A program made the position numbers and the translations under genes. Of a DNA stretch of 64,000 bases, positions 17,322 to 25,499 are shown one piece after another. The stretch lies in NCBI GenBank assembly GCA_965656535.1, contig CBFHKX010000002.1, positions 448,210-512,209 of the forward strand, written 5' to 3'. This DNA is from Lishizhenia sp965656535 (lineage in GTDB: Bacteria; Bacteroidota; Bacteroidia; Flavobacteriales_D; Crocinitomicaceae). The notes below the pieces were generated by a model. It saw nothing but the letters and a program-made list of their open reading frames with translations, ran no database searches and was not told the DNA's origin. The first letter of the stretch is position 1; every line of letters starts with the position of its first letter.

Positions 17322-19392
17322 GGTATATTTCGTCTTTTTTTCTTTTTTGATTGCTTCGTTTGCCTTTTCGCAAGAACAAAAAAACGATATCATACAACAA
17401 CGGGTAGAGTTTATCTCTGAACAGTTAGAAGACGAGGAGATTGACTTAACGGGTTTGTTTGAAAATTTGGTTTATTTCTTTGACCATCCTATAAATTTAA
17501 ATTCGTGTTCTCAAGAGGATTTAGAAGAGTTAGGCGGTTTACTTACAGATATTCAAATCAATAATTTAGTTAATCACAGGGCAACCTTCGGAAAATTAAT
17601 TACTATTTACGAATTACAATCTCTAAAATATTGGGATTTACCAACTATTTTTAATGTCCTTCCCTTTGTTAAAGTTACAGATCGTTTAGATCAGCCGAGT
17701 TTAAGTTTACGCGAGTTGCTTAAACAAGGTAAGTCAGAACTTTACCTGCGTTATCAGCGAAATATAGAAGACAGGAGCGGATATGCAAATGTTTCCGATT
17801 CAATTAAAGAACAAAGTAATCAATTTTATAAAGGTAGTGCAGATAAGCTGTATAGTAGATATAGATTTAGTTATCGAACTAATTTCAGCGTGGGTTTAAC
17901 CGCAGAAAAAGATGCCGGTGAACAATTTTTTAAAGAGAGTAATCCTAATGGGTTTGATTTTTATTCAGCACATGCTTACTATTCAGGAGGAAAGTTTATT
18001 AAAAAAGTTGCCCTTGGGGATTATCAAATGCAGATGGGACAAGCATTAACGTTTTGGACGGGTTATGCTTTTGGTAAAACAGCCGATGCGGTAACAGTTA
18101 AAAAAAACGCTAGAGGATTAAGGCCTTATACATCCGTAGATGAATCTCGCTTTTTAAGAGGAGCCGGAATTGAATTTGGGTTAGGAAACTTCTCTATTAC
18201 AACATTTGCCTCACATAAAGCCGTTGATGCTTCTATTGTTGAAGATACCTTATCAAACGAAGAAGGAGCAATTGCTTCGGCTATTAATATAACAGGATTG
18301 CACAGAACAAATTCTGAATTAGCAAGAAGAGATGCTTTGAAAGAAACCATTGCAGGAACATATTTAAAATACAATACGCGAAAGCTTCAAATTGGTTTGT
18401 CTGCCTTACACCAGCGCTATGATAAAGCATTTGAAAGGGCGGTTTTGCCTTACAACCAGTTCGACTTTAGAGGTAAAGAATTGAATAATTTTGGAGCGGA
18501 TTATTCATTTATTAACAAGAACTTCAATCTTTTTGGAGAGGTAGCTATGAGTAGCACTTCCAACTCAATTGCTTTTATTCAAGGACTACTAATTGCTATA
18601 GACAGCAGAGCTACAATTAGTGCAGTACTTAGAAAATATCCTAAAGATTACCATACTTTTTATGCAATTGGGTTTGGTGAAACTGCAACAACTAGAAATG
18701 AATCTGGCTTTTACATGGGTACAAACATAAATGTAGCGAAACACTTTAAAGTTAACGGTTATGTTGATTTTTTTAAATTTCCTTGGTTAAGATTTCAAAT
18801 AGATGCACCAAGTGTTGGACATGAAGTGCTAGGACAACTAACCTATAAACCCAACAAAAAACTGCAAGTTTATGTGCGAGCAAGAGAACAACAACGCGCA
18901 AGAAATTCTAGAGATTATGATAATCCCATTACACCAATTGAAACAGTTACACAGCGTAATTATAGAATTAATTTAGCTTATAAATTAACAGACGAATTAC
19001 AATGGAAAAGTAGATTAGAATATGTTACAATTAATAGAAAAAGTAACTCTCCAGAACAAGGTATGATTCTGTCGCAAGATTTGCTTTGGAAACCTAAAAA
19101 GTCTCCTGTTGATATAAGCTTACGCTATGCTTTGTTTGACACAGATAGTTTTGATAGTAGAATATATAGTTTTGAAAACAACGCGCTTTATGTTTTTAGC
19201 GTACCGGCATATTTTTATACAGGAAGTAGAGCTTACGCCTTAATAAGGTGGAGTTTTTTAAGAAAATGTGATTTGTGGGTAAGGTATTCTACAAGCATTT
19301 TTGCAAACAGAGATAGCATAGGATCAGGTCCGGAAGAAGTACTCGGAAATACAAGGTCAGATATTACAGTGCAGTTTAGAGTGAAGTTTTAG
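17314..19392 (+). CDS. Helix-hairpin-helix-containing outer-membrane barrel protein
   Basis: A 692-residue protein with signal peptide (MTKVYFVFFSFLIASFAFS), then a ComEA-like helix-hairpin-helix region at about 65-125 (PINLNSCSQEDLEELGGLL and NHRATFGKLITIYELQ), which in other proteins binds DNA non-specifically, and then about 500 residues of barrel-like strands ending in the aromatic/basic terminal strand VQFRVKF, as expected for outer-membrane barrels. This family is widespread in Bacteroidetes but uncharacterised; a role in DNA uptake or surface DNA binding is speculative. It overlaps the PorV-like gene by eight bases and its 3' end overlaps a convergent gene by 17 bases. Confidence 0.8.
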   Translation: MTKVYFVFFSFLIASFAFSQEQKNDIIQQRVEFISEQLEDEEIDLTGLFENLVYFFDHPINLNSCSQEDLEELGGLLTDIQINNLVNHRATFGKLITIYELQSLKYWDLPTIFNVLPFVKVTDRLDQPSLSLRELLKQGKSELYLRYQRNIEDRSGYANVSDSIKEQSNQFYKGSADKLYSRYRFSYRTNFSVGLTAEKDAGEQFFKESNPNGFDFYSAHAYYSGGKFIKKVALGDYQMQMGQALTFWTGYAFGKTADAVTVKKNARGLRPYTSVDESRFLRGAGIEFGLGNFSITTFASHKAVDASIVEDTLSNEEGAIASAINITGLHRTNSELARRDALKETIAGTYLKYNTRKLQIGLSALHQRYDKAFERAVLPYNQFDFRGKELNNFGADYSFINKNFNLFGEVAMSSTSNSIAFIQGLLIAIDSRATISAVLRKYPKDYHTFYAIGFGETATTRNESGFYMGTNINVAKHFKVNGYVDFFKFPWLRFQIDAPSVGHEVLGQLTYKPNKKLQVYVRAREQQRARNSRDYDNPITPIETVTQRNYRINLAYKLTDELQWKSRLEYVTINRKSNSPEQGMILSQDLLWKPKKSPVDISLRYALFDTDSFDSRIYSFENNALYVFSVPAYFYTGSRAYALIRWSFLRKCDLWVRYSTSIFANRDSIGSGPEEVLGNTRSDITVQFRVKF

Positions 19393-20236
19393 AGAGTTGA
19401 ACACGATTTAAATCCAAGCTTACTTTAAACTTTTCGTATTTACCTCCTTTATATTCCTTGCAGTTAAAAATAATTTCATTTTCTGTTTCCATTTTCTTGT
19501 TTGAAATACTTTTGGTGCAACTTTCTACTTTTATATTATTCACTTTATCTAATTCCATACTTTCTTTAAAACGCAAATACAAAAAACCTTTCTCTACTCC
19601 AGCTCCGCACATTCCATTCACATTTGGGTTTGGACCATATTCATAAGAAAGTATAACAGCTATCCTGTTTGAAGCAACAATTTTGTAGTTTTTATCTGTG
19701 GCTCCAAATGCATTTAAATCAAAAAACACATTATTCTGATTAACTAGAAAGTTAGATTGTTTTACAACATTAAGTTGCTCGTGATTTACATATACAGCAA
19801 GTTCTTTATCACTACTAAACCACTTTCCTTGATTACTAGAAAATTCAAATTTCTCTTGATATCCAGCTAAGTTGAAATAATACCTGATGTCATCAAAATG
19901 GTTGTTAGTCATCTTACGAAAATGCGCTACGTCGTTATGCTTTGAACTATCTTTAAAGTGATAAAGTACTAATCCAGATATTGCATCATATACACCGCAA
20001 AGCTTTATTTTCTTTTCATATTTGTTGTAGTAATACCATCCTTCAACGGCATAAGAACCCATATGATAGTTGCTCATTCTTGTTTTTTTCAAAAAGATAG
20101 AAATAGGATAGTTTTCAATACTTGCTTGCACAAATCCTTGTTGAACAGAAAATGTTTCTAGTCTGTATGTGTTTTGTGCATAGCTGTGAATAAAACTTCC
20201 GCAGAATAAAACAAAGGCAATTAGATTTAATCGCAT
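19376..20236 (-). CDS. Secreted protein of unknown function
   Basis: A 286-residue protein with a signal peptide (LIAFVLFCGSFIHSYA, cleavage near residue 20). The mature part contains several short beta strands and no motif I recognise. It ends by overlapping the convergent helix-hairpin-helix barrel gene by 17 bases. It lies 9 nt downstream of the 188-residue secreted protein gene on the same strand, so they probably share a transcript. Periplasmic or surface location inferred. Confidence 0.65.
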   Translation of the reverse strand: MRLNLIAFVLFCGSFIHSYAQNTYRLETFSVQQGFVQASIENYPISIFLKKTRMSNYHMGSYAVEGWYYYNKYEKKIKLCGVYDAISGLVLYHFKDSSKHNDVAHFRKMTNNHFDDIRYYFNLAGYQEKFEFSSNQGKWFSSDKELAVYVNHEQLNVVKQSNFLVNQNNVFFDLNAFGATDKNYKIVASNRIAVILSYEYGPNPNVNGMCGAGVEKGFLYLRFKESMELDKVNNIKVESCTKSISNKKMETENEIIFNCKEYKGGKYEKFKVSLDLNRVQLSKTSL

Positions 20237-20245
20237 ATCAATTGA

Positions 20246-20812
20246 TTATTTACCAAGCGGGAAAAAGAATTGTAATTTATAAATAACGGGAAGTAAGCGC
20301 GTAACTTCTCCAGCTTCATTTGTTTGTCTAATAAAATATTGCGGACGCATAGGAGAGTTGTCGTCGTTAACCACATCGTAAAAGAATCCTAGATTAACAC
20401 GCACAAAATCAAAACTTTGAGAATAACCAGCTCCTATATTAAAAATGGGGACCCAGTTACTTGTTGGCGCCAATAAAGTATAGCTGAAAGGCGTACTTAA
20501 ATATTCAAATTCAACTCCGGCAAAAAGCACCTCTGCAAAGCGATAGTGATAAAAAGCACCCGGACCCCAAATATTAAAGTTAGATTGCTGATCTGTTCCA
20601 ACGTTATTGCTCCAACCGCGTTGCCATCTAAACATCGGACCATATGCATGTGCTTCGTCAGCCTTTGGTAGGTTATATTTTGCATTAATACTAAAGTTTC
20701 CTCCTAGGTTAGATTTTCCAAAACCAAAACCAAGTGCAATTTCGTCGTTTTCCCATTGCGAAAAACTAAAGAAACTTATAAATAATAGCAATATCCAGAC
20801 GAACTTTTTCAT
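20246..20812 (-). CDS. Putative outer-membrane barrel protein
   Basis: A 188-residue protein with a signal peptide (VWILLLFISFFSFS) and eight or so short aromatic-rich strands (GFGFGKSNLGGNFSINAKY, VLFAGVEFEYLS, FVRVNLGFFYDVV) ending in YKLQFFFPLGK with aromatic residues near the terminus, a pattern seen in small outer-membrane barrels. No family can be named. It begins 39 nt downstream of the esterase gene. Confidence 0.62.
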   Translation of the reverse strand: MKKFVWILLLFISFFSFSQWENDEIALGFGFGKSNLGGNFSINAKYNLPKADEAHAYGPMFRWQRGWSNNVGTDQQSNFNIWGPGAFYHYRFAEVLFAGVEFEYLSTPFSYTLLAPTSNWVPIFNIGAGYSQSFDFVRVNLGFFYDVVNDDNSPMRPQYFIRQTNEAGEVTRLLPVIYKLQFFFPLGK

Positions 20813-20851
20813 ATCATTAAATTTGCTTAAAAATAGTGAAATCTCAGTAAT

Positions 20852-21493
20852 TTATTGTTCTAATTTTTTTACTAAAAGAGACAATGGAGCAGGGTGGATG
20901 TTGTGATCGCCTTTAAATAGAATAAAATCAAAGTTTAAATTTAGACCAGCAAGATCTTTCTCGGTTTTTATCCGTTGTTCCAAATTGAAATATTGGTCTT
21001 CATCTCCTAAAAAGAAACTGTTCTTTGTTGTTTTAAAACGTTCGTTTTCTGTTAGTTGTTCTAAATCTGGAGGAAAAACACTCGCCCAAAGTATAAAATG
21101 TTCTATTTTTATTTCTCCATACTGCAACCATCTAGCAGCCGTAGCACCTCCTTGAGAAAAGCCGAGTAAACTAAACGATGCATGCTTGTTTTCCTTTAGA
21201 ATTTCTTTATGTAAACTATTTAGAAATTCAATATTTTCTGCTATGTCTAATTCTCTTTCTTCTTTGGTCATCCAAGAAGCTCCAACGCGCCCACCACTGC
21301 CTTTAAGATAAAAACGGTGCATGCCTTCAGGTGCAACAATGGCTATTTCTTCTGATACTATTGAATTAAACTTGCGAATAAAGAACTTTGCCAATTGTCC
21401 ATATCCATGCAAAACATAGAGGATTTGTTTAGCGGATTGAAGATTACCTTCTACCGTATATCTAGCGGTTTTTTTTGTTTCAATTGTATGCAT
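20852..21493 (-). CDS. Alpha/beta-hydrolase, carboxylesterase/phospholipase type
   Basis: A 213-residue serine hydrolase. Visible catalytic features: the oxyanion strand LYVLHGYGQ, the nucleophile elbow LLGFSQGGATAARW (Ser in GFSQGG), an acid region near LGDEDQYFNLEQ and the catalytic His in GDHNIHP. The size fits the YpfH/carboxylesterase group acting on small esters. The frame can be extended to a GTG at 21538, but the ATG at 21493 begins near the domain and is preferred. It is cytoplasmic, as no signal peptide is visible. Its physiological substrate is unknown. Confidence 0.8.
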   Translation of the reverse strand: MHTIETKKTARYTVEGNLQSAKQILYVLHGYGQLAKFFIRKFNSIVSEEIAIVAPEGMHRFYLKGSGGRVGASWMTKEERELDIAENIEFLNSLHKEILKENKHASFSLLGFSQGGATAARWLQYGEIKIEHFILWASVFPPDLEQLTENERFKTTKNSFFLGDEDQYFNLEQRIKTEKDLAGLNLNFDFILFKGDHNIHPAPLSLLVKKLEQ

Positions 21494-21679
21494 ATGAGAG
21501 ATGAACTTAGAGTTTATGTTTCCTATTACTGTAATCACAATAATGCAATTTTTTTTGTGAACTAAAAGAACTTAATTTGTTATAGTAGCAACAAAATATA
21601 ATTAGTTGAGTCAAAGTTTTTATGAAAGTACTCAGTCTAAGATTTTTAGGATAGATTTTAATCTGATAGTTTATTAGGC

Positions 21680-22564
21680 TTACTTTTTAGAATAAAACAG
21701 TTCCATCACCACCAAATGAGGCAGAGTTAAGGAGGATATAATCATTAATATAATGAAAGGGAGACTCAGATTTATAATTCCAAAAGAAGTAAGAAAGTAA
21801 AGAAAAAATACTCCAATTACACTTAATGCCGTAAAGGGCGCTAGAGCTTTAATGAATTTAGAGACGTTAAGATTTGAATCTAAACCGCTTAAAAACTGAT
21901 ATTCAGAACGCAGTACAGTTGCTGAGTGATTGAAGATGAAAAATAAAGCAAAACCTAATACGAGTGTTTGACTATAAAATGTATATCCTATTAGGCAGAG
22001 ATAAATGACCTCTTTAACGAAATGGACAAATTTCAGTTGAAATAAGCCTAAGACAATAAATATAAAAAGGCTGCTAATTCCTAGGCTATAAAATAATGTA
22101 TAATTAAAGAGTAGATGAAAATTATTAAACTCATCGTATGAGCTTGTCATCCCTTTTATTTCGGCGAAATTGAATAATACTAATCCACTTAAAACTGCGG
22201 TTCCCCAAGAAAAACCGACGAGTTTGTTTATAATTGGATGTATGGTATATTTTTCAAATTGAGACTGACCAAAATGGTAAGCCGACATGAACATAAAAGC
22301 AACCATTGAAAGTAAGGGAAAGTAAATCCAACTTAAGGCGTAAATTGTAAATAAGGTCAAGTAAAAGCTGTAAAAGTATAGTTTATTCTTATTCGTCTTT
22401 TTTAAGAACAATAAGTGATCAATCGCTCCATGTGGAATTCCAACCGAAGCTATTAAAAAGAATGCCAATGTTGTTTGGTGTTCTGAAAATAAAACAGGCA
22501 TTGTATTACTTAACAGTAATAGAACAATGTTTGAGATGAGAAGTATGTAGAAAGAAAATGGCAT
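21680..22564 (-). CDS. blh: Beta-carotene 15,15'-dioxygenase (Brp/Blh family)
   Basis: An integral membrane enzyme that cleaves beta-carotene to two retinals, the chromophore for the rhodopsin encoded just upstream. The 294-residue protein has about eight membrane helices and the histidines expected to bind iron: SVGIPHGAIDHL (about residues 41-52), SAYHFGQSQ, FNHSATV and a late LPHLVVME. The gene begins 40 nt after the rhodopsin stop on the same strand, so the two form an operon. A strong hairpin ends five bases before its ATG and may limit translation (see 22570-22593). No carotenoid biosynthesis gene is in the window. Confidence 0.92.
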   Translation of the reverse strand: MPFSFYILLISNIVLLLLSNTMPVLFSEHQTTLAFFLIASVGIPHGAIDHLLFLKKTNKNKLYFYSFYLTLFTIYALSWIYFPLLSMVAFMFMSAYHFGQSQFEKYTIHPIINKLVGFSWGTAVLSGLVLFNFAEIKGMTSSYDEFNNFHLLFNYTLFYSLGISSLFIFIVLGLFQLKFVHFVKEVIYLCLIGYTFYSQTLVLGFALFFIFNHSATVLRSEYQFLSGLDSNLNVSKFIKALAPFTALSVIGVFFLYFLTSFGIINLSLPFIILMIISSLTLPHLVVMELFYSKK

Positions 22565-22569
22565 GGTAA

Positions 22570-22593
22570 AGGGTGCACATGAAGGTGCACCCT
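22570..22593 (-). promoter_or_regulatory. Perfect hairpin between rhodopsin and blh, abutting the blh start
   Basis: A perfect 9-bp inverted repeat (AGGGTGCAC/GTGCACCCT) with a six-base loop. On the mRNA strand it begins 11 nt after the rhodopsin stop and ends five bases before the blh ATG. No T-run follows it, so it is not a classical terminator; it could attenuate, stabilise or block translation initiation of blh. Confidence 0.7.
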
Positions 22594-22604
22594 AAATTTT
22601 ATTA

Positions 22605-23369
22605 TTATGAAATAGATTGTTTAGTATTTGATGATACTGCTATCCCATATACCACTAATCCGAATCCTATTTTGTTGATGGCATCTGCAATGTTGTAGAA
22701 TAAGTCAACATTAGAAGATTCCCAGCCAAATGCTGTGTTTAACCATCCACCAGGCATGCACATGTAACCAATTGGATAAATAGCCCAACCAACAAGAACG
22801 AACCAAGCTAGAGTTTTTACTCCTCTAATTACAACAGGGTCGTTACTCTTTTTCGCTAATTTAGCTACTTCTCCTGCCCAAGCAGTGTAAAGGATGTAGA
22901 TGTATCCAAGTGTGGATATAACTCCCCATAGAACAGAGTGGGTTGCAGCTCCGGCTGCTGCTGTACCATCTGCATTAAGTGGAACAAAAGCTTCTCCAAT
23001 ATACCCTGCAACTAACATTAATGCCGATGCAAAAATTAGTTTCCAAAGTAATGCTTTTGTAGCTCCAGCAGCTTTGGTTAATAAGAAAAATTCAACACAC
23101 ATTAATGGAACGGTTAATGTCCAATCAATGTACCTCAAAGCTGTAGGATTTTCTCCCGTAGCGATGTAGTAATCTTTCATATAGTAATAATGGACGGCTG
23201 CGATACCTGTTATTAGTCCTGAGACTAACAAAGACAACTTCCATTTGTCTTGAACTCTTCCTCTTTCAAAAAAGAAGAAAATTGCAGCTGCAAACATGGC
23301 CATGTAGCCAATAAAAAAGGTGAACGCTATCGGATCATCTTTTGGGATTGTTAAAACATTTAATAACAT
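22605..23369 (-). CDS. Proteorhodopsin, green-light-type proton pump
   Basis: A seven-helix retinal protein of 254 residues that pumps protons outward in light. Key residues by alignment to SAR86-type proteorhodopsin: Asp82 (proton acceptor), Thr86 and Glu93 (donor) in RYIDWTLTVPLMCVEF give the DTE motif of proton pumps; Lys233 in AINKIGFGLVVYG binds retinal; His60 matches the conserved acceptor-linked histidine. The spectral tuning site (position 105 in proteorhodopsin) is Met90, the residue usual in green-absorbing flavobacterial pumps. It is followed by blh in the same direction. I found no exact TAnnTTTG match on its strand in the 490 nt upstream. Confidence 0.96.
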   Translation of the reverse strand: MLLNVLTIPKDDPIAFTFFIGYMAMFAAAIFFFFERGRVQDKWKLSLLVSGLITGIAAVHYYYMKDYYIATGENPTALRYIDWTLTVPLMCVEFFLLTKAAGATKALLWKLIFASALMLVAGYIGEAFVPLNADGTAAAGAATHSVLWGVISTLGYIYILYTAWAGEVAKLAKKSNDPVVIRGVKTLAWFVLVGWAIYPIGYMCMPGGWLNTAFGWESSNVDLFYNIADAINKIGFGLVVYGIAVSSNTKQSIS

Positions 23370-23860
23370 AGTTTATATTTTTTAGTTTCTTTAACAACCA
23401 GTTTTAATGTTATATTGTTTAACTTTTCACCCTAAATAGTTAGATATTATTTTTCTGACAACTAGTAATTTAGGTGTTAATTACTTCTCTAGGCTTGGTT
23501 TTTAAAGGTCGAATTGAAATTTTGAGAAAAATTATTTTTTTCTATTCAAATTCAATAATGTCAAATAGAAGACGTTAAAAAAAGTTAAATAATTTCGTCA
23601 AAACAGAATTAAAATATGCTGTGAAGAAATTAAATGGAGGATGATTATTTTAAATCAATGCTTTAATTACTGCATAAATTGATTTGGTATTAAACTAAAA
23701 TAAATATATTCTGGTTGGTATCGTTAAATAAAGATCCTTACGCTTGTTAGATAAGTTGAAAATTTCAGTAGGGTTTACTTCAGAAAATAAAGCTATTTTC
23801 TTGTTCTTTTTTAGTTTGTAAGTAGGTTTTGTATTTAAAGAAAAGAAATATTTAGACAAT
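23370..23860. other. AT-rich intergenic region upstream of proteorhodopsin
   Basis: Almost 500 nt without a supported gene on either strand. It must hold the rhodopsin promoter on the minus strand, but no exact -7 box is present. A perfect 8-bp inverted repeat (AAATCAAT at 23652-23659 and ATTGATTT at 23678-23685) with an 18-nt spacer lies in the middle and could be an operator. Nothing else stands out. Confidence 0.45.
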
Positions 23861-23887
23861 AAAAAAACCCGATTATAATCGGGTTTT
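23861..23887 (-). terminator. Rho-independent terminator after efp
   Basis: Ten-base arms (AAAACCCGAT with ATCGGGTTTT) with a TATA loop; read on the minus strand it is followed by seven T, downstream of efp. It may also work weakly in the other direction. Confidence 0.85.
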
Positions 23888-23924
23888 AGTTAACTTATTA
23901 CATTAAGCAAGTGTTTTTAAAGCT

Positions 23925-24491
23925 TTATTTCTTTACACGTTCTACGTAAGTTCCTGTTCGTGTGTCTATTTTAATTTTTTCACCATTACCAATAAATAAA
24001 GGTACTCTAACTTCAGCACCTGTTTCAATTGTTGCTGGCTTTAAGCTGTTTGTCGCAGTATCTCCTTTTACTCCTGGTTCGGTGTAAGTAATCGTAGATT
24101 CAATATACATAGGTAACTCAACTGTCAAAGGCATTTCTTCTTCTGCATGAAATTGTATTTCACAAACAATACCTTCGTATAAAAAATCAGGAGTATCAAT
24201 CATGGAACCGTTAATAAAAACCTGTTCGAATGTTTCTGTATTCATAAAATGATATCCACCATTTTCTGGGTAGAGGTATTGATAAGATCTTCTTTCAATT
24301 CGTACAGGAAATATTTTATGTCCTGCCGAAAAAGTATTATCTACTACTTTACCTGTTTCAATATTCTTTAATTTTGTTCTAACAAACGCAGGACCTTTTC
24401 CAGGTTTTACGTGCTGAAATTCTGTAACGGTCCATAATTTACCGTTCCAATCCATACAAAGTCCGTTTTTTATATCTGAAGTATCTGCCAT
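23925..24491 (-). CDS. efp: Elongation factor P
   Basis: A 188-residue translation factor that relieves ribosome stalling at polyproline. The N-terminal KOW-like domain has the conserved tip loop FQHVKPGKGPAFVRTKL with the Lys at the usual modified position, the middle and C-terminal OB domains follow (YLYPENGGYHFMNTETFEQ; the last strand GEKIKIDTRTGTYVERV). The frame extends further upstream, but the ATG at 24491 is right because the -7 box lies at 24510-24517, within the alternative extension. It ends at a good terminator. No lysyl-modification gene is adjacent. Confidence 0.96.
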   Translation of the reverse strand: MADTSDIKNGLCMDWNGKLWTVTEFQHVKPGKGPAFVRTKLKNIETGKVVDNTFSAGHKIFPVRIERRSYQYLYPENGGYHFMNTETFEQVFINGSMIDTPDFLYEGIVCEIQFHAEEEMPLTVELPMYIESTITYTEPGVKGDTATNSLKPATIETGAEVRVPLFIGNGEKIKIDTRTGTYVERVKK

Positions 24492-24509
24492 CTTATAAAT
24501 TTTGAGCTT

Positions 24510-24517
24510 CAAATATA
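24510..24517 (-). promoter_or_regulatory. -7 promoter box for efp
   Basis: TATATTTG on the minus strand, an exact TAnnTTTG match, 18 nt before the efp ATG; it fixes the start at 24491 rather than farther upstream. Confidence 0.55.
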
Positions 24518-24740
24518 ATAAGTTCAAAACAAATATGCGTTGAAAAATAGCTTGAAGGAGCGATTAGAGAGGAGGGAAATGAAAAAACAGCATGAAATTG
24601 CCTAAAATACGTGTGAGTTTAATTAATTAACCCGTTCTTTTTCTTTATTTCATGTGCGGAAAAGTGAGTTGTATAAAAGAAAACTGATATTTCTACAATA
24701 ATCTCTTGCTTGCAGTCTGCTTTAATTCTAATTTCGCGAT

Positions 24741-25499
24741 ATGGGTTACGGTAGACAAGAAGAAATAAGTGATTTAATATTTGGAGTAAGAGCGGTTATT
24801 GAAGCTGTTAAAGCCAATAAAGAAATAAATAAAATTATGATACAGCGCGGAATGGATAAAGCGCTGTTTAAAGAGTTGAAAGAAGAGCTTGCCAACAAAC
24901 GGTATACATTGCAGTTTGTGCCGATAGAGAAGTTAAATAGGCTTACGAAAAAGAATCACCAAGGTGTAATTGCCTTTATTTCTCCTCTCGAATACCAATC
25001 TCTAGATGATGTTTTAAATGGGGTTTTGGCTGCCGGAGACCAACCCAATCTGCTTATTTTAGATAGAATCACTGATGTAAGAAATTTCGGAGCAATTGCA
25101 CGAACCGCAGAATGTTTTGGAGTGCACGCAATAATTGTCCCCTCAAAAGGAGCAGCACTTATTACCTCCGATGCAATTAAAACTTCAGCAGGTGCGCTGC
25201 ACAAAATTCCAGTTTGTAAAGTAGATCGTTTAGAAGATACCGTCGAAGGATTAAAATCACAAGGTATTCGAATTATTGCATGTACAGAAAAAACAGATAA
25301 GTTTACTTTTGATGCTACTATGACAGAAGCAACAGCAATAATCATGGGATCAGAAGAAGATGGAATTTCTCAGTCCTTGCTAGATTTAGCACATCAAAGA
25401 GCCAAAATTCCGCTCTTAGGAACAATAGGTTCTTTTAATGTTGGAGTAGCTTGTGGTGTTATTCTGTATGAAAAAATGCGACAATTAATTACTTCTTGA
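24741..25499 (+). CDS. rlmB: 23S rRNA 2'-O-methyltransferase, TrmH/RlmB family
   Basis: A 252-residue SPOUT-class methyltransferase that, in the RlmB branch, methylates a guanosine of 23S rRNA. An N-terminal substrate-binding domain (SDLIFGVRAVIEAVK, QFVPIEKLNRLTKKNHQG) is followed by the knotted catalytic domain with LILDRITDVRNFGAIARTAE, IMGSEEDGIS and the AdoMet loop IPLLGTIGSFNVGVACGV. A TAATTTCG sequence just upstream is a likely -7 element. The stop overlaps the TTG start of the following GT-C gene by four bases, suggesting coupled translation. Confidence 0.92.
   Translation: MGYGRQEEISDLIFGVRAVIEAVKANKEINKIMIQRGMDKALFKELKEELANKRYTLQFVPIEKLNRLTKKNHQGVIAFISPLEYQSLDDVLNGVLAAGDQPNLLILDRITDVRNFGAIARTAECFGVHAIIVPSKGAALITSDAIKTSAGALHKIPVCKVDRLEDTVEGLKSQGIRIIACTEKTDKFTFDATMTEATAIIMGSEEDGISQSLLDLAHQRAKIPLLGTIGSFNVGVACGVILYEKMRQLITS

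Noticed and set aside
21494..21538. Upstream GTG start of the esterase gene at 21538
   Set aside because: The ATG at 21493 starts nearer the conserved domain, and the extension is not conserved-looking.
22605..23369. Sodium-pump or heliorhodopsin type of rhodopsin
   Set aside because: The helix C motif is Asp-Thr-Glu, not Asn-Asp-Gln as in sodium pumps, and the overall sequence does not match heliorhodopsin.
24956..25345. 129-codon frame antisense to rlmB
   Set aside because: Fully inside a clear rlmB gene on the other strand and no recognisable protein.
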